This document shows, one piece after another, positions 1 through 7,171 of a stretch of 11,786 nt of DNA. The DNA is from VFKE01 sp043758025 (GTDB lineage Bacteria > Verrucomicrobiota > Verrucomicrobiia > Verrucomicrobiales > Verrucomicrobiaceae): contig JAYVOH010000180.1 of NCBI GenBank assembly GCA_043758025.1, positions 1-11,786 on the forward strand, given 5' to 3'. Under the pieces are notes generated by a model. That model saw only the letters and a list, made by a program, of their open reading frames with translations. It searched no databases and was not told the DNA's origin. The first letter of the stretch is position 1. Each line of letters starts with the position of its first letter. A program made the position numbers and the translations under genes.

Positions 1-2
1 TT

Positions 3-353
3 CACGCAGAGCATCATCGTGATGCGGCGACACTCATGCCGGAGCGCTATTCGAGGCACTATGCCGATCTGGCGGCGCTCGGTCGGTCAGTTCACTCGAA
101 CCGCGCAGTGGCAGAAGCAGCGCTGCGGCAACGGGTCGTGGACTGGAAGGCGAAGTTTTTCGCCCGCTCCTGGGCGCGTTACGATCTGGCGAAGCCGGGC
201 ACTTTCCGGCTGTTGCCGCCGGACACTCGGATGGCCGAGCTGGAGCGGGACTACCGCGAGATGCGGCAGATGTTTTTGGATGAACCGGTTGAGTTTTCCA
301 CCATCATGGCGACTCTGAAATCACTTGAGAATCAGATCAACCGAGGCGCATGA
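3..353 (+). CDS. AbiEii/AbiGii-type nucleotidyltransferase toxin, C-terminal fragment
   Basis: The reading frame is open from the first bases of the window and ends at TGA 351-353, giving about 116 C-terminal residues of a longer protein; the Met at 36 is probably internal. I recognise the tail of the AbiEii/AbiGii toxin family from RYSRHYADLAAL near the left edge, the basic-aromatic VVDWKAKFFARSW stretch, the GTFRLLPP segment and the terminal DYREMRQMF followed by a helix ending LENQIN. Family members are the toxin half of type IV toxin-antitoxin and abortive-infection systems and use a DNA polymerase beta-like nucleotidyltransferase fold. The catalytic N-terminal half and the partner AbiEi antitoxin would lie to the left and cannot be checked. 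The stop codon overlaps the hsdR start by four bases (ATGA), so the two genes are probably translated together. The assignment rests on remembered family motifs. Confidence 0.72.
   Translation, partial: HAEHHRDAATLMPERYSRHYADLAALGRSVHSNRAVAEAALRQRVVDWKAKFFARSWARYDLAKPGTFRLLPPDTRMAELERDYREMRQMFLDEPVEFSTIMATLKSLENQINRGA
350..353 (+). other. ATGA start/stop overlap coupling toxin-like gene and hsdR
   Basis: The start ATG of hsdR (350-352) and the stop TGA of the preceding AbiEii-like gene (351-353) share the sequence ATGA. Such four-base overlaps usually mean that ribosomes finishing the first gene restart on the second, so both genes sit on one transcript. Seen directly; the coupling itself is inferred. 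Confidence 0.8.
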
Positions 354-3300
354 ATTCCAACTTCGACTTTCTCAGCCTCGCGTGGCCGGACGTCTTTGAA
401 TCGGCGACCAGAGCCGAGTCGCTGGTTAATGTGGATGCGCGCACGTCCTGCTTCTACACTCGACGGGCGTTAGAGCTGGCGGTGGCCTGGCTTTACAAAT
501 ATGAGTCGAAGCTGCGGTTGCCCTATCAGGATCACCTGAGCGCGCTGATCCATGAGCCAACTTTCCGCGCGGCGGTGGGCAATGCGGTCTTCAACAAGGC
601 GAAGGTCATCAAGGAACTGGGCAACCTGGCCGTGCACAGTCAGAAGCCGTTGCGGGTAGTGGATGCGGAGATGGCGATCCGCGAGCTGTTCCATGTGTGC
701 TTCTGGCTGGCGCGCACCTACGCGAAGTCGGACAAGCCTGCGGATGTCATGCGCTTTGACAACAAACTGGTGCCCAAGTCTGCGCCCCTGCCGCCTCAGA
801 CGCTGGATCAGCTCCAGCGATTGGAGACACAACTCCGGGAACGCGATGAGAAACTGACCGCACTGCTGGCGGACAAGACGTCGCTGGATGATGAACTGAA
901 ACGTCTGCGCGCGGAAGTGGCAGCGGCGAAAGAAGCAAACGCAGCGCAGCCGGACACGCATGACTACTCCGAGGCTGAGACGCGGGAATACTTCATCGAC
1001 CTTCTGCTCAAGGAAGCGGGTTGGGCACTGGATCAGAAACGGGATCGGGAGTTTGAAGTCGCCGGGATGCCGAACACACAGGAAAAGGGATTCGTGGATT
1101 ACGTGCTCTGGGGCGATGACGGAATTCCGCTCGCAATCTTGGAGGCCAAGCGCACGAAGCGTGCCCCTCGCGTAGGCCAGCGGCAGGCGGAATTGTATGC
1201 GGACTGTCTGAAAAAAATGTTTGGTCGGCGGCCCATCATCTTTTACTCGAACGGCTATGACCATTGGATTTGGGATGATGCGAATTATCCGCCGCGCCCG
1301 GTGCAGGGCTTTCTCAAGAAAGCCGAGCTGGAGTTGATGATTCAACGCCGCACCACACGCAAAAAACTGGCAGACGCGAAAATCAACGGGGTGATTGTCG
1401 AGCGTTACTACCTAATGCGCTGCATCCGTCGCATCGGCGAGGCGTTCGAGAAAGACCACGACCGTAAGGCGCTCGTGGTGCAAGCCACCGGCGGCGGCAA
1501 GACGCGCATGGCCATCGCATTGTCCGATTTGCTGATGCGGTGTAACTGGGTGAAGCGGGTGCTTTTCCTCTGCGACCGCGTAGCGCTGGTGAATCAGGCG
1601 GTGAACGCCTTCAAGAAATTCCTTCCCGCAACGCCACCAGTGAATCTTGTCACCGAGAAAGATACCGAGGGCCGCGTGTTCGTTTCCACTTACCCGACTA
1701 TGATGGGTTTGATTGACGAGACGAAGGACGGCCAGCGGCGGTTCGGCGTCGGACACTTTGACCTCATCATCATTGATGAGGCGCATCGGTCGGTGTATCA
1801 AAAGTATCGCACCATCTTCGACTACTTCGATTCGCTGCTCGTGGGCCTGACCGCCACGCCGCGAGATGAGATTGACCGCGACACTTACGGTCTGTTTGAT
1901 CTGGAGAAGGGCGTCCCGACCGATGCCTATGATCTGGCGGATGCCGTGGCGGACAAGTTTCTCGTGCCATCGAAGGCTGTGTCCGTGCCGCTCAAGTTCC
2001 AACGCGAGGGCATCAAATACGAGAACCTGTCCGAGGAGGAAAAGGAACAGTGGGATGCGAAGGAATGGAGCGACGACGGCAGCACGCCAGATTTTGTAGA
2101 GGCCGAGGCGGTGAACAAGTGGCTCTTCAACATTGATACCGTGGACAAGGTGCTGGAGCACATCATGACGCGCGGCCAGAAAGTGGCGGGCGGCGACCGG
2201 CTCGGCAAAACCATCATCTTCGCCAAGAATCAGGCGCACGCGGATTTCATTCAAGAACGGTTCGACATCAATTATCCCAGCCTGGCCGGGAAGTTCGCAC
2301 GCACGATTACGTTCAAGACCGAATACGCGCAGAGCTTGATTGATGATTTCTCGATCAAGAACAAAGCGCCGCACATTGCCATCTCGGTGGACATGCTCGA
2401 CACGGGCATTGATGTGCCGGAAGTGGTGAACCTCGTGTTCTTCAAGCTGGTGCGGTCGAAGACGAAGTTCTGGCAGATGGTCGGACGCGGGACGCGGCTC
2501 TGTCCGGACTTGTTCGCGCCCGGCAAGCACAAGGAGTTCTTCTATATTTTCGACTACTGCCAGAACTTGGAGTTCTTCAGCCAGAACCCGGAGGCGACTG
2601 ATGGCGCACTCGGCGAATCACTTGGCAAACGCCTGTTCAAGACACGGCTGGAACTCATCAGCGAACTGGATCGCAAGCTGTCCGGCGTGGTCAACGAAGT
2701 CCCGAGCCGGGAAATGGAGCTGCGACAGGATGTCGCCGGGCTGCTACATAGTGAAGTCGCCTCGATGAACGTGGAAAACTTTGTCGTCCGCGCGAAACGG
2801 CGGCTAGTTGAAAAATACGGCAAGCCGGAAGCGTGGGATCAACTGAAGCAAGAGGCGTTCGCTGAACTGGCGGAGAATGTCGCTGGTTTACCCTCCGAAC
2901 TGGAAGCAGAGGACGAAGAGGCGAAACGCTTCGACCTGCTCATGTTGAATTTGCAACTCGCCGTGTTGCGCGTTGAACCCGCGTTCAAGCGATTGAGCGA
3001 CCAAGTGAAGGCGATTGCCGGACTGCTGGAGGAAAAATCCAGCATCCCGATGGTGCATGAGCAGAGGCCATTGATTCAGGACCTGCAAACCGATGAGTGG
3101 TGGCAGGACGTGACGCCGCCGATGCTGGAAAAAGTCCGCCGCCGACTGCGCGCCCTAGTGAAGCTTATCGAGAAGTCACAGCGCAAACCTATCTATACCG
3201 ACTTCGAGGACGAAATCGGCGGCGAAACGGCGATTGAACTTCCGGGCTTCGCTTCCCCGGACAGCTACGAGCGTTTTCGCGCCAAGACCCGCCAGTTCCT

Positions 3301-3733
3301 GCGTGAGCACGAGAGTGATCTTGTCATCCACAAGCTGCGCATGAACGAACCGCTCACGGCAACTGATCTTCAAGAACTGGAGCGGATGCTGGCAACGAGT
3401 GGCCTTGCCAATCCTGAGCACTTGGCCAAAGCCAAGTCAGAAAGCAACGGACTTGGGCTTTTCGTTCGCTCATTGGTGGGCTTGGATCGCGAAGCGGCGA
3501 AGAGGACGCTCGCCCGTTTCATGGCTGGAAAGACGCTCAGCGCAAACCAGATTGAATTTGTGAACTTGATCGTGGAGCACCTGACTGAGCACGGCGTGAT
3601 GGAGGCCGGTTTGCTGTATGAGTCACCGTTCACCGATTTGAATCCGCAAGGCCCGCAAGGTGTTTTCAATTCCGAACAGGTGGATGAATTGGTGGCATTG
3701 TTATCTCAAGTTCAGGAGCGAGCCGTTGCTTAA
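350..3733 (+). CDS. hsdR: Type I restriction enzyme R subunit (EcoEI-like HsdR with N-terminal DUF4145 domain)
   Basis: This is the ATP-dependent DNA translocase and endonuclease subunit of a type I restriction-modification complex, 1127 aa and apparently complete. Residues about 10-125 look like a DUF4145 domain, followed by a charged coiled coil (about 150-195). The HSDR_N nuclease core follows, with D250, E265-A-K267 and a downstream QxxxY (Q279, Y283). The SF2 helicase motor has Walker A ATGGGKT (379-385), DEAH (476-479), TATPR (501-505) and motif VI QMVGRGTR (709-716). The C-terminal third matches the EcoEI_R_C region that contacts the methylase and ends with the typical NPQGPQGVF stretch. 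All catalytic residues I can check are present, so it should be active if HsdM and HsdS exist. Neither is in the window. The start at 350 overlaps the AbiEii-like stop codon, and GAGG at 343-346 may serve as a closely spaced ribosome binding site. The DUF4145 and coiled-coil extension makes it longer than minimal EcoEI-type subunits. Confidence 0.95.
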   Translation: MNSNFDFLSLAWPDVFESATRAESLVNVDARTSCFYTRRALELAVAWLYKYESKLRLPYQDHLSALIHEPTFRAAVGNAVFNKAKVIKELGNLAVHSQKPLRVVDAEMAIRELFHVCFWLARTYAKSDKPADVMRFDNKLVPKSAPLPPQTLDQLQRLETQLRERDEKLTALLADKTSLDDELKRLRAEVAAAKEANAAQPDTHDYSEAETREYFIDLLLKEAGWALDQKRDREFEVAGMPNTQEKGFVDYVLWGDDGIPLAILEAKRTKRAPRVGQRQAELYADCLKKMFGRRPIIFYSNGYDHWIWDDANYPPRPVQGFLKKAELELMIQRRTTRKKLADAKINGVIVERYYLMRCIRRIGEAFEKDHDRKALVVQATGGGKTRMAIALSDLLMRCNWVKRVLFLCDRVALVNQAVNAFKKFLPATPPVNLVTEKDTEGRVFVSTYPTMMGLIDETKDGQRRFGVGHFDLIIIDEAHRSVYQKYRTIFDYFDSLLVGLTATPRDEIDRDTYGLFDLEKGVPTDAYDLADAVADKFLVPSKAVSVPLKFQREGIKYENLSEEEKEQWDAKEWSDDGSTPDFVEAEAVNKWLFNIDTVDKVLEHIMTRGQKVAGGDRLGKTIIFAKNQAHADFIQERFDINYPSLAGKFARTITFKTEYAQSLIDDFSIKNKAPHIAISVDMLDTGIDVPEVVNLVFFKLVRSKTKFWQMVGRGTRLCPDLFAPGKHKEFFYIFDYCQNLEFFSQNPEATDGALGESLGKRLFKTRLELISELDRKLSGVVNEVPSREMELRQDVAGLLHSEVASMNVENFVVRAKRRLVEKYGKPEAWDQLKQEAFAELAENVAGLPSELEAEDEEAKRFDLLMLNLQLAVLRVEPAFKRLSDQVKAIAGLLEEKSSIPMVHEQRPLIQDLQTDEWWQDVTPPMLEKVRRRLRALVKLIEKSQRKPIYTDFEDEIGGETAIELPGFASPDSYERFRAKTRQFLREHESDLVIHKLRMNEPLTATDLQELERMLATSGLANPEHLAKAKSESNGLGLFVRSLVGLDREAAKRTLARFMAGKTLSANQIEFVNLIVEHLTEHGVMEAGLLYESPFTDLNPQGPQGVFNSEQVDELVALLSQVQERAVA

Positions 3734-3773
3734 AACACGTCGGCTGCGGTTTTCTCAACATGTTTGATAGTAA

Positions 3774-3789
3774 CGTGCCGCGTGGCGCG
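3774..3789 (+). terminator. Weak GC-rich hairpin between hsdR and the oxidoreductase gene
   Basis: CGTGCC (3774-3779) can pair with GGCGCG (3784-3789) across a four-base loop, including one G-U pair. It lies 41 bases after the hsdR stop and before the preferred start of the next gene. There is no T-run after it, so it is at best a poor intrinsic terminator and may be chance in GC-rich DNA. Confidence 0.2.
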
Positions 3790-3813
3790 ATTACATGGCG
3801 CATTCAAGGCCCC

Positions 3814-5115
3814 ATGAACACCCTTCCTGTTGCTCCACAGTCCCGCCGTCATTTTCTCGGCACCACCGCCGCGCTTACACCTGTTCTTTTTCCCTACGTG
3901 CTCAGAGGCGCTGACGGCAAGGACGCCAGCAATCAGGACACGCTCAAGATCGGTCTCGTGGGCTGCGGAGGACGTGGCAGTGGCGCGGCGCAACAAGCGC
4001 TCACGGCGGACTCCAATACAAAGCTCCATGCCGTTGCAGACGTGCTGCCGGAAAAGGCGGAAGCTACATTGAAGATGCTGGGCGATCATTTCGCCGGCCG
4101 GGTGGAAGTGCCGAAGGAACGCCAGTTCATCGGCTTGGACGGCTACCTCAAGCTCATCGAATGCTGCGATGTCGTCATCTTGGCCAGCCCGCCCGGATTC
4201 CGTCCGGGCCATCTCGCTGCCGCTGTGGAGGCGGGCAAACACATCTTCTGCGAGAAGCCCATGGCCGTGGACGCCGCAGGCTGTCGCGTAGCACTGGAGG
4301 CCATTCGTAAATCCCAGGAAAAGAAAATCAACATAGTCGCCGGATTCTGCTGGCGACGCAGTGCGTCGCGGCGTGTAGCTTTCCAACGTCTGCACGATGG
4401 AAAAATCGGTGACGTTGCCTCCATCCTCGCCACTTATCACACTGGCCCCGTGAAGCCGATGCTTGATGCTTCCGCGCGCCCGGCTGGCATGAGCGACGTA
4501 GAATGGCAGGTGCGGAACTGGTATAATTTTTCCTGGCTCAGCGGGGACGGCCTGGTCGAACAGGCAGTGCACAGCGTGGATAAAATTTGCTGGGCCATGA
4601 AGGATGTGAACCCCATCTCTGCCGTGGCCACTGGTGGACGCCAGATTCCCAGCGCGGGTGGAAACATATTCGATCATTTTCATGTGGCGTATGAGTTTGA
4701 TAACAATGTCTTCTGCCATCTCGCCTCGCGGCAGATCACGGGCTGTTACAATGAGAATACCGATTTCATTCGCGGCACCAAGGGCGCACTCATCATCGGC
4801 AAGGGCGATATGCCCTGCATGGAGGGCGAAGATCGCTGGCGTTTCCGGGGCAATGACAAAAACATGTATCAGGTGGAGCACGACGAACTTTTCGCTGCCA
4901 TCCGCAAAGGCGAGATGCTCAATGATGGCGACTGGATGGTTCACAGCACCATGGTCGGATTGATGGGGCGCATGGCCGCCTACACCGGCAAGAAGATCGC
5001 CTGGGCCGATTTCATCAAGAGCGACGAAGACCTCGCCCCGGAGCAAACCCTGAAATGGACGGATTCCTTCGCACCGACGCCGATGCCGATGCCGATGCCG
5101 GGACAAAAAGAGTAA
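3814..5115 (+). CDS. Tat-exported Gfo/Idh/MocA family NAD(P)-dependent oxidoreductase
   Basis: Predicted oxidoreductase of the glucose-fructose oxidoreductase / inositol dehydrogenase / MocA family, 433 aa from the chosen start. An in-frame ATG at 3760 would add 18 residues, but 3814 places a twin-arginine signal (SRRHFLGTT, R11-R12) at the expected distance and has AAGG four bases upstream. The Rossmann fold shows GCGGRG (50-55). The family catalytic motif EKP lies at 147-149 with Lys148. The C-terminal domain has E249, H253 and D256 in the segment VEQAVHSVDK, as in other family members from this phylum. These enzymes oxidise or epimerise sugars, inositols or their derivatives with a bound nicotinamide cofactor; the substrate cannot be read from the sequence. 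Export with the cofactor already bound fits the Tat route. The gene stands apart from hsdR (80-base gap) and is separated from the next gene by a repeat-rich spacer, so it may be transcribed alone. The C-terminus ends in a short Pro-Met repeat. Confidence 0.9.
   Translation: MNTLPVAPQSRRHFLGTTAALTPVLFPYVLRGADGKDASNQDTLKIGLVGCGGRGSGAAQQALTADSNTKLHAVADVLPEKAEATLKMLGDHFAGRVEVPKERQFIGLDGYLKLIECCDVVILASPPGFRPGHLAAAVEAGKHIFCEKPMAVDAAGCRVALEAIRKSQEKKINIVAGFCWRRSASRRVAFQRLHDGKIGDVASILATYHTGPVKPMLDASARPAGMSDVEWQVRNWYNFSWLSGDGLVEQAVHSVDKICWAMKDVNPISAVATGGRQIPSAGGNIFDHFHVAYEFDNNVFCHLASRQITGCYNENTDFIRGTKGALIIGKGDMPCMEGEDRWRFRGNDKNMYQVEHDELFAAIRKGEMLNDGDWMVHSTMVGLMGRMAAYTGKKIAWADFIKSDEDLAPEQTLKWTDSFAPTPMPMPMPGQKE
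5080..5100 (+). repeat. CCGATG hexanucleotide repeat at the 3' end of the oxidoreductase gene
   Basis: CCGATG occurs three times in a row plus a partial copy, preceded by the near-copy CCGACG at 5074-5079. It encodes the terminal TPMPMPMPG of the oxidoreductase, about ten codons before the stop. Because the unit is six bases, gain or loss of copies keeps the frame. It looks like a slippage-generated tail beyond the folded domain. Confidence 0.8.
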
Positions 5116-5155
5116 TATTTGTCTGGAGAATGCTTCCGAGGAGTCCTGGCTAAGG

Positions 5156-5338
5156 GTTCAAGTGTCAAAATTCAAGGATCAAGGAAGGATCAATTTTTCA
5201 AGTCCCAAAGGATCTACGTTACATGATAATTTCACGTCGTTTGAAACGCCGTCGAGCGGCCGCATAAATTCTTCCAGTCTTGAATTTTGAATCTTGATGC
5301 TTCCTTAAAGCTTGATCATTGGATTTTGATTCTTGTCC
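5156..5338. repeat. AT-rich inverted-repeat cluster in the spacer between oxidoreductase and cytochrome genes
   Basis: The spacer holds two AT-rich arms built from related words. A perfect 12-base inverted repeat pairs TCAAAATTCAAG (5165-5176) with CTTGAATTTTGA (5279-5290). The left arm carries AAGGATCAA twice (5174-5182 and 5185-5193) and AAAGGATC at 5207-5214. The right arm has complementary-type words (CTTGAT, CTTCCTT, GCTTGATC). The centre (about 5221-5275) is more GC-rich. It codes for nothing recognisable. It resembles dispersed intergenic palindromic elements, but copy number elsewhere in the genome cannot be judged from one window. It could also contain the promoter of the following gene; no clear -35/-10 pair was found. 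Confidence 0.6.
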
Positions 5339-5386
5339 GTCAGGACTGCGATTGAACTTGAGGCACTCTCACACTGTGCTAATGCC

Positions 5387-7150
5387 ATGCCCATGCGTCC
5401 CCTTCCCCTTCTTTTTTGCACCGCCCTAGCCTCCGCTGGCGCTGCTTTTTGTGAGTCGAAAACTGCTGTCATCGACAAGCCCGATTTCGCCACACACATC
5501 AAGCCCATTCTCGAAGCCGCGTGTGTTCATTGCCACAACGACAAGGAACACAAAGGTGACCTCAATTTGACCACGCTGGAACTGGCCGTCAAAGGCGGCG
5601 AGAACGGAACCTCACTCACACCCGGAAATTCCGCCAAGAGCACACTCTACACCAGCACCCAGCACAGCATCGAGGACGACGAGGTCATGCCGCCGAAAAA
5701 AGAAGGCTTGCTCGCCAAAGAACAGACCGATCTCATCAAACGCTGGATCGATCAGGGCGCGAACTGGCCCCAGGGCGTGAAGCTGGAGCAAAAGCCGCGT
5801 ATCTACTTCGAAAAACACATCCAGCCCATCCTCGAACAGAGCTGCCTCACCTGCCACAACGCGGAGAAGCACAAAGGCGACCTCGACCTCAGCACCAAAG
5901 AAAAAGCCTTCACCACTGGCGAGCACAGCCCGGGCATCGTCGCCTTCAACATCGCCAAGAGCGCACTCTACACCTCCACCACGCTGAAGGAAGACGACGA
6001 CGATCTGATGCCGCCGAAGAAAAGCGGCGGGCCTTTGAAGAAGGACGAGATTGCGATGTTGCACGGATGGATTGAGCAAGGCGCAGTCTGGCCGGACGGC
6101 GTGACCTTGAAGGCCAGGGAAAAAATCACCGCCCCCACGAACAATCCTGACAACATGGAACTCGTGAAGAAAATCCATGACTTCATCGTCAAGACCACCG
6201 CCGAGAAAGAAGAATCGGCGATGAAAACCTACGACACCAAAGTTCCCAAGACCGGCATTCCTTATACGATGATCGCCATCAAGAGCGGCGAGGTGCTCAT
6301 GGGCAGTCCGGCATCAGAAGCCAGCCGCAAGGACGACGAAGGCCCGCAGGTTAAAGTAAAAATCAAACCCTTCTGGATGGGCAAATGTGAAGTCACCTGG
6401 GATGAATACCTTCCCTTCATGATTACCGACGTGGGCAGGAACAAAGACGGCTCCCGCCAGAAGGCCGACCCCGCCGCCGGCATCACCGACATCATCAGCC
6501 AGCCCACCACGCCTTACACGGAGATGAGCTTTGGCATGGGCAACGAAGGTTATCCCGCCATCTGCATGACCCAGCACGCCGCCAACAAATACTGCCAGTG
6601 GCTCAGCGCCCAGACCGGCCACTTCTACCGCCTGCCCACCGAGCAGGAGTGGGAATATGCCGCGCGCGCTGGCACCACCACGGCCTATTATTGGGGCAAT
6701 GATCCCAAAGAGGCCAAGGACTACGAATGGTCCTACGATAACGCGCCCAACTTTCAATACAGCCAAGTCGGCAAGAAAAAGCCCAACCCATGGGGACTGC
6801 ACGACATGCTCGGCAATGTCTGCGAATGGACGCTCGACCAGTATCTGCCCGACTATCACAAACAACTTTCCGCGATGGGCGACAAATCTTCCGGCTTCTA
6901 TTTCCGCTCCAAGACTCCTTATCCTCAGACCGCGCGCGGCGGCAGTTACGATGACGACGCCGAAAAGCTCCGCGCCGCCGCCCGTCGCGGTTCCGATCCA
7001 GATTGGAAACAAAAAGACCCCCAGCTTCCCAAGAGCATCTGGTATCTCACCGATGCCAAGTTCCTCGGCTTCCGCATCATCCGCCCGCTCGAGGTTCCCA
7101 GCGCCGAGGAGATGTTCAAGTATTGGAACAACGGTATGGAGAAAGAGTAG
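5387..7150 (+). CDS. Secreted protein with two tandem PSCyt1-type cytochrome c domains and an FGE-like (SUMF1-type) domain
   Basis: Predicted exported dihaem protein, 587 aa from ATG 5387. A second in-frame ATG at 5393 and a TTG at 5333 are alternatives; 5387 gives a normal Sec signal peptide (MPMRPLPLLF, then a hydrophobic run ending ASAGAA). No good ribosome binding site precedes any of them. Two planctomycete-type cytochrome c domains follow: CVHCH (46-50) with a likely axial Met101 in MPPKK, and CLTCH (153-157) with Met208 in MPPKK. Both domains end in a W-I-(D/E)-Q-G-A-x-W-P motif. From about residue 288 a formylglycine-generating-enzyme-like domain runs to the end, with RLPTEQEWEYAARAG (from 415), NVCEW (477-481) and ARGGSY (516-521). 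The copper-binding cysteines expected just after RGGS are absent (YDDDAEKLRAAARRG), so it is unlikely to make formylglycine and may be a binding or structural module. An ApbE gene follows 21 bases downstream, probably cotranscribed. The domain combination is typical of Planctomycetes and Verrucomicrobia; its function is unknown. Confidence 0.88.
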   Translation: MPMRPLPLLFCTALASAGAAFCESKTAVIDKPDFATHIKPILEAACVHCHNDKEHKGDLNLTTLELAVKGGENGTSLTPGNSAKSTLYTSTQHSIEDDEVMPPKKEGLLAKEQTDLIKRWIDQGANWPQGVKLEQKPRIYFEKHIQPILEQSCLTCHNAEKHKGDLDLSTKEKAFTTGEHSPGIVAFNIAKSALYTSTTLKEDDDDLMPPKKSGGPLKKDEIAMLHGWIEQGAVWPDGVTLKAREKITAPTNNPDNMELVKKIHDFIVKTTAEKEESAMKTYDTKVPKTGIPYTMIAIKSGEVLMGSPASEASRKDDEGPQVKVKIKPFWMGKCEVTWDEYLPFMITDVGRNKDGSRQKADPAAGITDIISQPTTPYTEMSFGMGNEGYPAICMTQHAANKYCQWLSAQTGHFYRLPTEQEWEYAARAGTTTAYYWGNDPKEAKDYEWSYDNAPNFQYSQVGKKKPNPWGLHDMLGNVCEWTLDQYLPDYHKQLSAMGDKSSGFYFRSKTPYPQTARGGSYDDDAEKLRAAARRGSDPDWKQKDPQLPKSIWYLTDAKFLGFRIIRPLEVPSAEEMFKYWNNGMEKE

Positions 7151-7171
7151 CCAACCATCGCCGCACGCCGC

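Noticed and set aside
1412..2530. A 372-codon minus-strand open frame within hsdR
   Set aside because: It lies opposite the helicase domain, whose motifs are intact, and its translation matches no family.
3760..3813. Upstream ATG of the oxidoreductase as the true start
   Set aside because: It would place 18 unusual residues before a standard Tat signal, and no ribosome binding site precedes it.
3730..5106. A 458-codon open frame on the minus strand across the whole oxidoreductase gene
   Set aside because: The plus strand encodes a clear family protein with all motifs. The antisense product is His/Arg-rich at its start, has no recognisable domain, and is the usual mirror frame of a GC-rich gene.
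5333..5386. TTG at 5333 as the start of the dihaem protein
   Set aside because: The extra 18 residues would bury the signal peptide, and the bases overlap the repeat cluster. ATG 5387 gives a normal secretion signal.
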